In this document: positions 32,290 through 43,202 of the stretch, piece after piece | How positions within the stretch are numbered: position 1 is the first letter of the stretch | How the letters are laid out: each line of letters opens with the position of its first letter | NCBI GenBank assembly: GCA_950295325.1 | Contig: OX485805.1 | Coordinates: 35,637,501 to 35,701,500 of the forward strand | From: Polytrichum commune | Taxonomy: Eukaryota; Streptophyta; Polytrichopsida; Polytrichales; Polytrichaceae | DNA length: 64,000 bases | Direction of reading: 5' to 3' | Position numbers and translations under genes: made by a program | Notes under the pieces: model-generated | What the model was told of the DNA's origin: nothing | Database searches by the model: none | Seen by the model: the letters and a program-made list of their open reading frames with translations, nothing else

Positions 32290-35200
32290 ATGGATTCCGA
32301 CGTCGGTGATAGTGCGTCCGATTTCTCCTCGGAACCGTCAAGCTATGCTAGCGAGTTTGAAGATGTCGTGGAACAGGAAGCTACAAATGGTGTGGCCGAT
32401 GCAGATGATGAAATCATACCACCATGTGAGGGTTATTCGCGGGAGCAGTGGGTTGATCTTGATGTTGTACTACTCAATGCATGTGCCGTTCCCGTGGCCA
32501 ACGGTGTTTGTAGGAACTCGAATCCAACGGATTGTATTGATGCAAAACCCCTCGGGGAGGACGATGTTGGGGTGTGCATATTGAACTCCTTACTTCCATC
32601 GGAAGTGCCTCCTGGTTGGAGGTTCTCTCTCCGTCGATGGCCTTTGCGAAGTGTTCATCACGATGGTGTGAGCTTGTGGGATCAATCCCGCCGATTTGAG
32701 CAACTGCAACAGTCTTTGTTCGCCACAATGCATCCCAGACAAGGTCGTCGTAAATATGATTCCATTCGTGTGCCTCGTGAACCCACGCAGCGTCGTCGAG
32801 ATCATACATTGGGAGACACATCTATTAGGTCCGTAGCCACAAAGGATTGTTGTGCGAAGAAGTGCTGCCAACTATTTCCCCGTGACAAAATCAAATCTTT
32901 GAGGCAAGAGATGTGGCTTGCCGACTTTCGTATGCGGTCTGCCAAGAAACTTGAAGTACATCGCAACATGCACTTGGATGCCGGAGGTTGTAAGGTTGTG
33001 ACCTTGGAAAATATAGAAGTTTGTTGCCGGGCATGGTACATTATTTATGCCGTTTCAAAGGCAGATTTTTATAGGTTCCGGAACTACTCGCTGCAAGGAA
33101 GGCGCTCTCGGTTTCATGGCAACTCAGGTACAAAGAAGCCCAGGGAGGCAACACTCCAAGCGGCTGCAACTCTGTCAACCATCATTATGCCATTAGCGGA
33201 TGCGATGCCACACAAGACACGCACTTTGCCGTCGGGGGAAAAGGTTGTTCAGATGGTTTTACCCACAGGGACAAAATGGAAGAACATACTCGTGGATGTT
33301 AATGAAGTTGGTGAAAATGTTGGATGTGGGCCGATTTCGTTGTCAAAATTGAGTGTGATCAAGAATCAACAGTTCGCTGAATACATTACGAAGAGCCCGG
33401 GGATAAGTTTGCTAGGTATTCTACTTGTGAAAAATATAAAGGCCTTCGAGACGCACATCCAATAGGGACCGAGTCGCACACCAGACATCAACAGAGATAC
33501 ATTGAGCATGTCAACAACCAGGAGGCACACCGTCAAGACTACTACAAGAATCGCGCCTTATCGATAATGAGGCCGAACGAGGTGTTGACAATCATTCATG
33601 ACAAAATGGACCATGCGAAGACCGCTTGCCCTTGTTATGCGCGGAAAATAAAGGCCATAGATGGATATTTCAAGCTGCCAATATCTGTCACAGGTTCGTT
33701 GGTTTTCATTTTTTTGGCGTGCCCACATACTCATTTTTAAGAGTTACGGATGCGCATCCGTAACTCGTCTGTGCATGGTTGTTCCTTACTTGCGGCAATA
33801 TCATATTTCCTTCATATATATGATATTGGAATGTACTTCTCATTTGTATGTCTTAATTCAGGTATGATTGCACATGGCCATGTGGACGTCAAGTATGCAC
33901 ATTATGGCTTGGATTTCTATCCAGGCGACGCCAATCATACCGTAGGGTCTTTTGCAAAACTTCTACGAGATCTTGAGAGTCCGCCAACATCATCCTCGCG
34001 TGCTCTTTTTGTTGGATGTGGAACAACTCCGATTTATGAGGCTGTGCTAGAGGGGAAGGAAGTTTGTCTATCTTCACTTCAAGAACCGCCTGAACAACCC
34101 GTTCTTGCTAAACCTTTGCCTCGAACTCTACACGTGCAACTTGACAATTGTGCCAAAGATAACAAATGTCGATACGTGTTTTGTTTCTGGTCATTGCTGG
34201 TAGCCAAGGGCATTTTCAAAGAAGTGTTTGTGTCTTTTTTGATGGTTGGCCATACGCACGATGACATCGACGCTTCATTTGGACGTTGGAGTATGAAGTT
34301 GCACGAGGAGGATTTTCCGACAATTCCTCTTCTCATGAAATCATATATGGATTTGGACAATGTGCCAGTCATTCCACATTTGATTGAAGAAGTGCCCGAT
34401 TTCAAACGGTTTATAAAACCATTCATTCTTAAGGGGTCTGACCGACTAGTGGGCCACACCAAGGCTCAACAATTCCGATTTTATATGCGTGACGATGGTC
34501 TGCCCGCCATGCAATTCAAAGTTTTGTGCACTTCCCCGAATTGGGGTCCGGAGGAAGGGATACTCATTTGGCGCAAAAACGAAGATGGCAAATGTGTGCT
34601 ACCTGATGGTGAGCCGAAGCCTTGCACACCCAGCCCCATGAGGAATGGGCCAGAAATCATCAAAGGTATATCCGGATTCATTGAATATTGGAAAGAATTG
34701 TGCGAGGAAGACATCACAAGACGTGTTAGGGATACCCACGAACCATTGATTGCGTATTGGGATCGCATTCGCACGGCATTGATAGCACCCGATGTTGATA
34801 CACATTCATGTTTGACACAAGGGTTTTGGCCACAAAGTCGAGTGACAGTCGTGGAATCTGAGGCCATGTTGTTCAACAATGGGGACGTTCGTGAAAAGTT
34901 CGCTGCGGACGATCATTATGTTGGCCCTGCTCGCAATCGACCGGAGCCGTCGTTTCGTGTTGGGGTTGATTGCCACGAAGGTTATTTGCTGCTCGTACGT
35001 GCTGGGGATGAGGAGCATCCCAAGCCAATTTGGTTGGTGAAAGCATTGTCATCACCAAACTTTGTTCCAACTAGTCCAAATTTTCGCCAAATTGAGGTGG
35101 AATATTGCCGTCCAAGCACCAAAGATCAAAATGTGCTCCGGACATATTTAGAGTGGGACACCAAAAAAGGTTTCAAATGGACAATGGACTCATCATACGA

Positions 35201-35390
35201 ACCGGTTTGGATAAACACAGATACCATACTTTGTGCTTGGAAACCACGCAAAGGTTCGAAATCAGAGACAATGACCATCCCGCAAAAACATATAGATTTT
35301 GCCAAAGACAACTTGGCACGTATCGCAGCTGCGGAAAACGATCTTGAAAATGGAAATGAAGTTGAAGATGAAGATGAAGAGGGGGAATGA
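32290..35390 (+). CDS. DUF7869-type RNase-H-like transposase of the 17-kb element (frameshifted)
   Basis: The ATG at 32290 follows a TTGTAG that could be a splice acceptor, so a leader exon is possible. Exon 1 runs 32290 to about 33692; a GT...AG intron (33693-33861) holds a palindrome; exon 2 runs 33862-35390. The N-terminus is acidic. A CCAKKCCQ zinc-binding-like box lies near residue 195, followed by a helical DNA-binding-like region. STCEKYKGLRDAHP starts the next block. The catalytic-type blocks are VQLDNCAKDNK and MVGHTHDDIDASFGRWS, the signature of the DUF7869 family, and the end is acidic. A one-base loss in a G-run at 33401-33404 shifts frame and stops translation at 33463-33465. The family is widespread in plants, fungi and oomycetes and generally taken as transposase-derived. 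Expected role: excision and integration at the TIRs (inferred). Confidence 0.75.
33741..33766. repeat. Variant palindrome in the transposase intron
   Basis: The core ACGGATGCGCATCCGT differs from the consensus at two positions, one per arm, which keeps the symmetry. The arms GAGTT/AACTC extend it to 26 bp without mismatch. Degenerate relatives with the same GGATGCGCATCC core occur at 35737-35748. Confidence 0.85.
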
Positions 35391-35998
35391 TATTGACGTA
35401 CGTCGGGACCAAAGTTAGTTGAAATGTGTATTTGTTTGTCATTAATATATGACATTGGGGTTGAATATTATATTAGACACATTTTATAGATTACAACTAG
35501 TATAATATTATTGCATGACTGTATTGATTTACGGATGTGGAATCACCCTTCCCATGCGCTATCAAATGTTTTCTAGTATATGTTTATATTTACGGATGTG
35601 GAATCCAAACTATTTAATATTGCATATTATGTTAATTTGTAAATTCTAATTAACATTGTCAATTTATTTTAAGTATTGTTGCAATTGGGATGTGCCATTC
35701 AATTCAACCACAATAGGCCAAGAGCTTTATGTTTCGGATGCGCATCCAAGAGTCAATACATATAAAATTAGATGGCTATTTATGGATTCATTACTTTTGT
35801 TCAACACAATCCCAAAAAAACCAAATAATCGTGTAATTGTGTCATTTGATTCTCATCCCCATACTTACTATATTTAGTAATATATAGTTCAATCGCATAT
35901 GGATTTCTAAAACATTATGATGTAATTGTTCCCGATGTTCCCTACGTTCACAATATTCGCATCCGAAACTATGGGTCCAATTTATTTTGAGACTTTCC
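35391..35998. other. 3' flank of the transposase and right subterminal region
   Basis: AT-rich. It carries half-sites of the palindrome (ACGGATGTGGAAT at about 35530 and 35591), one diverged dyad at 35734-35749, and CGCATCCGAAAC at about 35959. The subterminal half-sites could be bound by the element's own protein (inferred). Confidence 0.55.
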
Positions 35999-36026
35999 AA
36001 AGTCTCCAAATAACGAATATAGTGTT
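35999..36026 (-). repeat. Right terminal inverted repeat of the 17-kb transposon
   Basis: 28 bp, the exact inverted partner of 19029-19056, followed by ATTT (36027-36030), the target duplication. GAGACTTT and AAAGTCTC around 35991-36006 also form a small hairpin at this end. Confidence 0.95.
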
Positions 36027-39000
36027 ATTTGCATATGTAGGAAGTTGCCAAGACTTTGGAGGGCTGGGATAGAATTTAGAGTCACAAAAAAAAGGCCGGT
36101 GAATAGGATAGCCCAATTTATCGCATCTGCAAATGCCAATGGTACCATGTTCATAACTCAACTTTATAAGAAATGACAGTAAAAAACATAACACACGTAA
36201 GAAAATTTGTGGACCTTACTCACTTAGTAAACCGAGATCTTTTCACAATCCTCTCTACGGGGATATCTTCACCCTCAAGATCCTCTAAACTGGTGACACG
36301 GTCTTCAAGAGTGACTTCAAAGGCTGCTCTAGAGATAATCAATGGAGCAAGTAAGGCCTCAAAAATATCAACGTCAGCCTCTAATGCCGCAATGTGACGG
36401 TGCACATTGCGGCATGCATGAATGGAAGATTCTGCAAATAAAGAAGTTGGAAAAAACTTAGTACAAAAACACCTATGAATTTTGTAGACCAAAACAATAT
36501 TAACGATTAACCAACTGAAATGGAAGATTACAAAGACATACCGGTCGCTGCCGTGCAATCTAGAATAATATCCCATGGGGAGCTACATGCTTCAATTAGC
36601 ATTTGCATTAGAAGCACGGATTTTTCACGAGGCCCTCGCCATGGTGTGGATCCATTAGTTAGCTGGTCCTTACGAGAGACCAAGTTCTGGAGAATATCAT
36701 CCCGTGCAACATCCACCCCATAAGGATCCAATGCAGGGACATGGCAAAATGAAAACTTCGATGGAGGTGACCCCGGCACGCTCCTGACCGCCAATGAAAT
36801 ACCGAACCTCATGGTCTACAATGTACGAGACATAAAGAACAACATTACTTTACAAAGTAAACAACACAACTGCGTGAGTATAATACTTAGGTGGGTCTAC
36901 ACTCAGAACTACCTCAAGGATTAAATTGAAACTGAATGCGGTGATCAGCAAGAAGACATAAGCTTTATCTTACAGTTGATGCTGGATTTATTGGGGATGT
37001 GAGATGAAGGCGGTTCATTCCCCACCACTCTTTCCGAATTGCAAAACCATACGATTTGCAATATCCAAGAATATTGGACTTCGTACTCATGCGAAAAGGG
37101 TGAAACAAAATAATTGCCCCGTCGTCGTGCAGATGTTCGTCGGCAAAGTCAAAGAGTGGTTGTAACCACTCTTTCAATTCTTGATTCCAAGCAGGAATGG
37201 ACGACGGTGGGTCTGATATGCCAGGAACAGGAAGACCTTCCGGTATATCTGCAAGAATCAAGTCCAAACAGGGATGGTCCTCCGGAGAACCCTTGTAGTG
37301 CCGGGTTTTGTCTTTTGAGTGCTGCACCCAGCTCAACCCCCAGCCACCCTTAGACTCAAATCAAATTCAGTCAAATATCAACTCCTAACCCCAAACCAGA
37401 TTCCCTCAACCCACAGTCAAGCTCACAGTCATATCAACCTCACTAACATATTAGACCCCAAAAAATGTGTATCGGGGCCGAGACACCTTATATGAGTCCT
37501 ACATTTGAATTTCAGATTTTTAGAAAAATCAAAACTTGACACTTCTACCCCCTACCAGATCCCCTCAACACTCACCCATCCTTAGACTCAAATCAAATTC
37601 AGTCACATATCAACTCATAACCCCTGAACCAGATTCCCTCAACCCATAGTCAAGCTCACAGTCTTATCAAAATCACTAACATATTAGAACCCAAAAAATG
37701 TGTGTCGGGGCCGAGACACCTTATATGAGTCCTACATTTTAATTTCAGATTCTTAGAAAAATCAAAACTTTATACATCTACCCCCTACCAGAATCCCCTC
37801 TTCCTTCACCCACCCTTGGACTCAAATCATAATCAGTCAAATATCAACTCCTAACCCCCAAACCAGATTCCCTCAACCCACAGTCAAGCTCAAAGTCTTA
37901 TCAAACTCACTAACATATTAGACCCTAAAAAATGTGTATCGGGGCCGAGACACCTTATATGAGTCCTACATTTCAATTTCAGATTTTTAGAAAAATCAAA
38001 ACTTGACACTACTACCCCCTATCAGATTTCCCTCAACCCCCAGCCACCCTTAGACTCAAATCAAATTCAGTCACATATCAATTCCTAACCCCTAACCAGA
38101 TTCCCTCAACCCACAGTTAAACCCAAATTCATATCAAAATCACTAACATATTAGACCCTAAACAGAGTGTGTCGGGGCCGAGTGACCTTTTATGAGTCCT
38201 ACATTTCAATTTCAGATTTTTAGAAAAATCAAAACTTGACACTTCTACCCCCTACCAGATTTCCCTCAACCCCCAGCCACCCTTAGAGTCAAATCAAATT
38301 CAGTCACATATCAACTCCTAACCCCCGAACTAGATTCCCTCAACCCACAGTCAAGCTCACAGTCATAGCAAACTAACTAACATATTAGACCCCAAAAAGA
38401 GTATATCGGGGCCGAGACACCTTTTATGAGTCCTACATTTCAATTTCAGATTTTTAGAAAAATCAAAACTTGACACTTCTACCCCCTACCAGATTTCCCT
38501 CAACCCCCAGCCACCCTTAGAGTCAAATCAAATTCAGTCACATATCAACTCCTAACCCCCGAACTAGATTCCCTCAACCCACAATCAAGCTCACAGTCAT
38601 AGCAAACTAACTAACATATTAGACCCCAAAAAGAGTATATCGGGGCCGAGACACCTTTTATGAGTCCTACATTTCAATTTCAGATTTTTAGAAAAATCAA
38701 AACTTGACACTTCTACCCCCTACCAGATTTCCCTCAACCCCCAGCCACCCTTAGAGTCAAATCAAATTCAGTCACATATCAACTCCCAACCCCCGAAGTA
38801 GATTCCCTCAACCCACAGTCAAGCTCACAGTCATAGCAAACTAACTAACATATTAGACCCCAAAAAGAGTGTGTCGGGGCCGGGACACCTTATATGAGTC
38901 CTACATTTCAATTTCAGATTTTTAGAAAAATCAAAACTTGACACTTCTACTACCTACCAGAATCCCCTCAACACTCACCCATCCTTAGACTCAAATCACA

Positions 39001-42000
39001 TTCAGTCACATATCAACTCATAACCCCCTAACCAGATTCCCTCAACCCACAATCAAGCTCACAGTCATATCAAACTCACTAACCTATTAGACCCCAAAAA
39101 GAGTATATCGGGGCCGAGACACCTTTTATGAGTCCTAAATTTCAATTTCAGATTCTTAGAAAAATCAAAACTTGATATATCTACCCCCTACCAGAATCCC
39201 CTCTTCCCTCACCCACCCTTAGACTCAAATCATAATCAGTCAAATATCAACTCCTAACCCCCAAACCAGATTCCCTCAAACCACAGTCAAGCTCACAATC
39301 TTATCAAAATCACGAACATATTAGACCCCAAAAAATGTTTGTCGGGGCCGAGACACCTCTTATGATTCCTACATTTCAATTTCAGATTTTGAGAAAAATC
39401 AAAACTTGATATATCTACCCCCTACCAGATTTCCCTCAAGCCCCAGCCAATATATAGGGGCCGAGACACCTTTTATGAGTCCTAAATTTCAATTTCAGAT
39501 TCTTAGAAAAATCAAAACTTGATATATCTACCCCCTACCAGATTTCCCTCAACCCCCAGCCACCCTTAGACTCAAATCAAATTCAGTCACATATCAACTC
39601 CTAATCCCTGAACTAGAGTCCCTCAACCCACAGTCAAGCTCACAGTCATATCAAACTCACTAACCTATTAGACCCCAAAAAGAGTATATCGGGGCCGAGA
39701 CACCTTTTATGAGTCCTACATTTCAATTTCAGATTCTTAGAAAAATCAAAACTTTATACATCTTCCCCCTACTAGAATCCCCTCTTCCCTCACCCACCCT
39801 TAGACTCAAATCATAATCAGTCAAATATCAACTCCTAACCCCCAAACCAGATTCCCTCAACCCACAGTCAAGCTCACAGTCTTATCAAAATCACGAACAT
39901 ATTAGACCCCAAAAAATGTTTGTCGGGGCCGAGACACCTCTTATGACTCCTACATTTCAATTTCAGATTTTGAGAAAAATCAAAACTTGATATATCTACC
40001 CCCTAACAGATTTCCCTCAAGCCCCAGCCACCCTTAGACTCAAATCAAATTCAGTCACATATCAACTCCTAACCCCCGAACTAGATTCCCTCAACCCACA
40101 GTCAAGCTCACAGTCATTACACATTTTTGTACCCTCATGTAGTTTTGCTATTCTACATATGAATCACAGGTACTCTATCGATGTTTCGGTTCCGATTGCT
40201 GAGATATGAAAGGCAGTAACTACTTAATGATAAATGTCGACCACACTGAAGTGCATAAATGTGAAGCCCAACCTGTGATGACATCATTATGGAAGGGCAG
40301 TACCTTAAGCATGAATCTTTTCAACTCGTTATAGGAAGGGGTGAAATCACCCGTGTCACCGCCAAGAATGTCCTCCATTGAGGAGTTGAGAATGAGCTCT
40401 TCAAGTTGGATCTCAAGCTCCTCCCCCGGTGTCAAAATAGGAATTTGACTCAACTGCTCGTAGGAGGAATCGCGTTTTGTTCCTCTAGAAAATGTTGGAG
40501 CATGAGAGCCAAATTCATATGTTGGACTAGGAGCAACGGGACTCTTACCTTCTGGCTCTGGAGGGGGGTTCATTTTCCTTTTGCCCTTCTTGGTGGACTT
40601 CTCTAGTGACTTCTGTAGCTTCTCCCGCTCTTTTTGATCAGCTCTCTCCTCAGCCTCTTTGACCCTCAGCACTTTCTTTCGGTCCTCTTCGATGCGTCGT
40701 TTCATTGCCTTTGCCCTCTCATTCTCATCTTCAATGGCCTGTATGTCCAACATTTCAATTCCAGAATCACCTACATCCTCCCTTGACTTTCTGAGCTCAG
40801 TCTCAAAAGCAGGCGTAAAACTTGCAGCGCAATCAAGATACCAGGCACCGCCGGCAAGGTGAGAAGTTGTCCACGTGCGTTGTTGATGAGCTGAGAACAT
40901 GCACGCTGAATTTGATCTATCAAGCCATGCGGTCAAGAATACAGGAAGGTCTTCTTTGGAAATAGCGCCTTTCGCCAAAAGCTCGTACTTAAAGTACCTG
41001 GGTTACGACATAGCACATAACATTAAATTCTTGAATTCCTCAAATAGCAAGTCACATAATATCAACTGAAACAATTACTGAAATTAATGAGAATTACTTC
41101 AAGATTTGAGACGTACCTAAAAAGAACTCTGCGGACAACTAGGTCAGATCCGTCAAATCCAACAAAATCGTCACCTTTCTTGAAGGAATCGTGTCCTCTG
41201 AAATATGTGTTGAACGCATGGTCCCATAACTTCATGCGACAGTCTTCGATATACGCGGGCAACAACATTGGCTCACTGGCAAGACTCATGTTGATTGGAA
41301 GTCGGTCTTGACGCATGGTCTCGTCAAAAACAATACTGGCCTGCTCAGAAATCTAGTAACCAAGACAATAAGCATCAGCTGCACTAATTGCATAAGCAAG
41401 ACAACAAATGCACGAGTGCGTCAATGAAATTAAGAATGTGAGGTAGATAAAAGAAATGCCAACGAGGAATTCAAATAATTGAAAATTCATGAAATCAGTG
41501 GACTTACTCCTGCCCAGAGACTTCCTTTAGCCAGGAAATTTGCCAATCTCTCTTCGTTGATGGGCTTGGGAGGTAGCCTGCGGGCCTCGCGAGTGGAAGC
41601 AGATGAATTAAAGTATTCTAGCCATTTTATTTTGAATGCGGGAGACGCCCTAGAAGTTGCAATGAGCTGGAGCTTCTCTAAGTTGAGTTCCGGTGAGAGT
41701 GAATTTAGGGTGTAATGTCGCTCGATCTGTGTGACAAAGGGTATGTGAGTTCGTGAGTCATCTTCTCAAGGATAAGCTGAACAAATTGATATGGACAAAG
41801 AGGTAGGGGACCTACCTCACGAAGCCAACCGTCGGTAAGCTCCGGGTTAGCCACAGCAACAAGTTTTCCCATCTTGATGCGAAGTGCCACAGCTTTCTTC
41901 TCAATTGCGGCATTCATTACAGCCGCCTTGTCAGCAGGGGAGACTTCTCCTTCTGTTTGCTCCACAAGCTGACGTATACCATCGTCCGCAGCGAGACCCA

Positions 42001-43083
42001 GTTCGTGCTGCACAAAGAGAGAACAATAATGCATAAACCAAAATGTCATAAGAAAATGAAAACAAGAGTTGAAGATTCAGGAAATTAGCCGGTTGCGATC
42101 AATAGAAAATGATTATTCATGACTTCAAAAAATGTGAAATCAAACTAACAAATCACCTGAAATATGAAGTTTGTAAACACATTTAATGGCAACGAATACC
42201 AAGTCTTTTTTTGTGACTTCTTGCATCTTTTAAAATCTGCCGCACTCAAAAGGTCACTGAACTGATCAATTGACATTAGACCATACTTCTGAACCCTGAA
42301 CAGGGTATGGACAATGTTGGTCTTCACGTGCGAGTCCTCGGTATGTCTAAAATCAAAATCAAGTGAAAGATATTACATTATTGAAATGAAATGAAATGAA
42401 TATGATAGAATGCATATAAAAACAAAATGCACTTACTTGTTAATATTGTGCATGACTTGTATAACAAGTCCAACTTTCTCATTTGTGTCAAGGAGAATCG
42501 AGTCCACCAAATAATGCCAAGACTCCTCAGTTCGGTGAAGTCTGTCAATGTGATTTAACCATGTTTGACGCCTATGGTTTCCGTCACACACAAAAAATAT
42601 CATATTTGTTAAGTGTGCCAAATTTGGATCTGATAGGAGAAACGTGTTGAAAACGTCGTTTTTGGCGTTCCAAAAAGGACCCCAAGAAGCTTTATCAGCT
42701 TCTAACACTTCCTGTGTCTTACCGTCTTCATTGGTGGTTGTGACATAAAACACCGAAGCGCCCTCCCTGTATCCGTGAACAAACTCTTGCTCGAGCTTAG
42801 CAAGATCGGATGATAGAGTTGGCCTTACCATTGGCATTGCAAGCATTCTACACAAAGGAATACAAAATCGCGAGGATCTGACGGGTTGCAATCTCAAGTT
42901 TGTGATCGTCGATACTGAGTTAAGTTTCTGCCAAGTCCGAATTTCATCCTCATCAGGCATAAATTGAGCATCATCCCCAAGAATATCTTCCTCTCCCTCA
43001 AGCCCGTCCTCAAGGATTTCCAACTCTGGCTCCATTCTTTTTGATACTTGTGTAGAAGGTGGCGAAGATGCAGCATGTACCTA
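36027..43083 (-). CDS. Copy B: ParB-like/DNA methyltransferase-like protein gene, tail exon split by transposon
   Basis: Exons: about 43083-42883 and 42847-42437 (the 35-bp gap may be unspliced), 42346-42157, 42007-41816, 41726-41518, 41352-41117, 40997-40314, about 37320-36974, 36815-36542, 36431-36224 and 36126-36027, then interrupted. Borders are GT/AG. The protein has an acidic start, FFVCDGNHRR (ParB/sulfiredoxin-like), a lysine/glutamate coiled coil (40,600-40,750), DLILADIPEG at motif IV, and REKSVLLMQMLIE then LDCTAATESS at motif I. Unlike copy A, no internal stop is seen. But motif IV lacks the (D/N/S)PP(Y/F) signature and the motif I Gly is Glu, so enzymatic activity is unlikely. 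Intron 7 (about 3.0 kb) is filled by satellite. The transposon replaces the last 60 or so residues with 14 of its own before a stop at about 35982. Earlier 5' exons may lie beyond 51.7 kb. Confidence 0.75.
37322..40114. repeat. 234-bp satellite array inside copy B intron 7, about 12 units
   Basis: The landmark ATCGGGGCCGAGACACC recurs at 37472, 37705, 37939, 38172, 38406, 38640, 38874, 39108, 39342, about 39455, 39689 and 39923. Spacing is 233-234 bp, with one unit shortened to 113. The array begins next to the splice acceptor and ends about 200 bp short of the donor. The corresponding intron in copy A is about 124 bp. Units are mostly similar but ordered in sub-variants (TATATC versus TGTGTC before the landmark), suggesting local duplication of unit groups. 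Confidence 0.95.
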
Positions 43084-43202
43084 CAATTTTGAAATTTTAT
43101 TTTCAAGAAAGTAAGAATCACTTCCTCGGCGAAACACATAATAGCTTTTAGCTGATCCACATATTCACCTCGATCAATTGAAAATCAACAATACCAACTA
43201 AC

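Larger units (their letters stand above)
19029..36026. mobile_element. 16,998-bp DNA transposon with 28-bp TIRs, three genes and a palindrome array
   Basis: The ends are perfect inverted repeats of 28 bp (19029-19056 and 35999-36026) beginning AACACTATATTCG, followed on both sides by a second GAGACT/AGTCTC motif. ATTT flanks both ends (19025-19028, 36027-36030). Removing the element and one ATTT restores the last exon of copy B in frame. Contents: an FCP1-like HAD gene (-), a ParB/methyltransferase-like gene (-), and a DUF7869-type transposase (+). A spacer of about 5 kb separates the divergent genes, and about 26 palindromes are spread through the element. The CACTA in the TIR suggests CMC/EnSpm, but a 4-bp duplication and a DUF7869 transposase do not fit classic CACTA elements. 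The transposase has a frameshift and the methyltransferase gene a stop, so this copy is probably not autonomous as read. Confidence 0.88.

Noticed and set aside
19029-36026. Calling the element a classic CACTA (EnSpm) transposon
   Set aside because: CACTA is in the TIR but two bases in. The duplication is best read as 4 bp, and the transposase-like gene is DUF7869-type, not TnpD-type.
10310-43083. Bacterial or plasmid origin because of ParB-like motifs
   Set aside because: Many GT/AG introns, a plant repeat context and no operon structure. Only distant ancestry could be bacterial.
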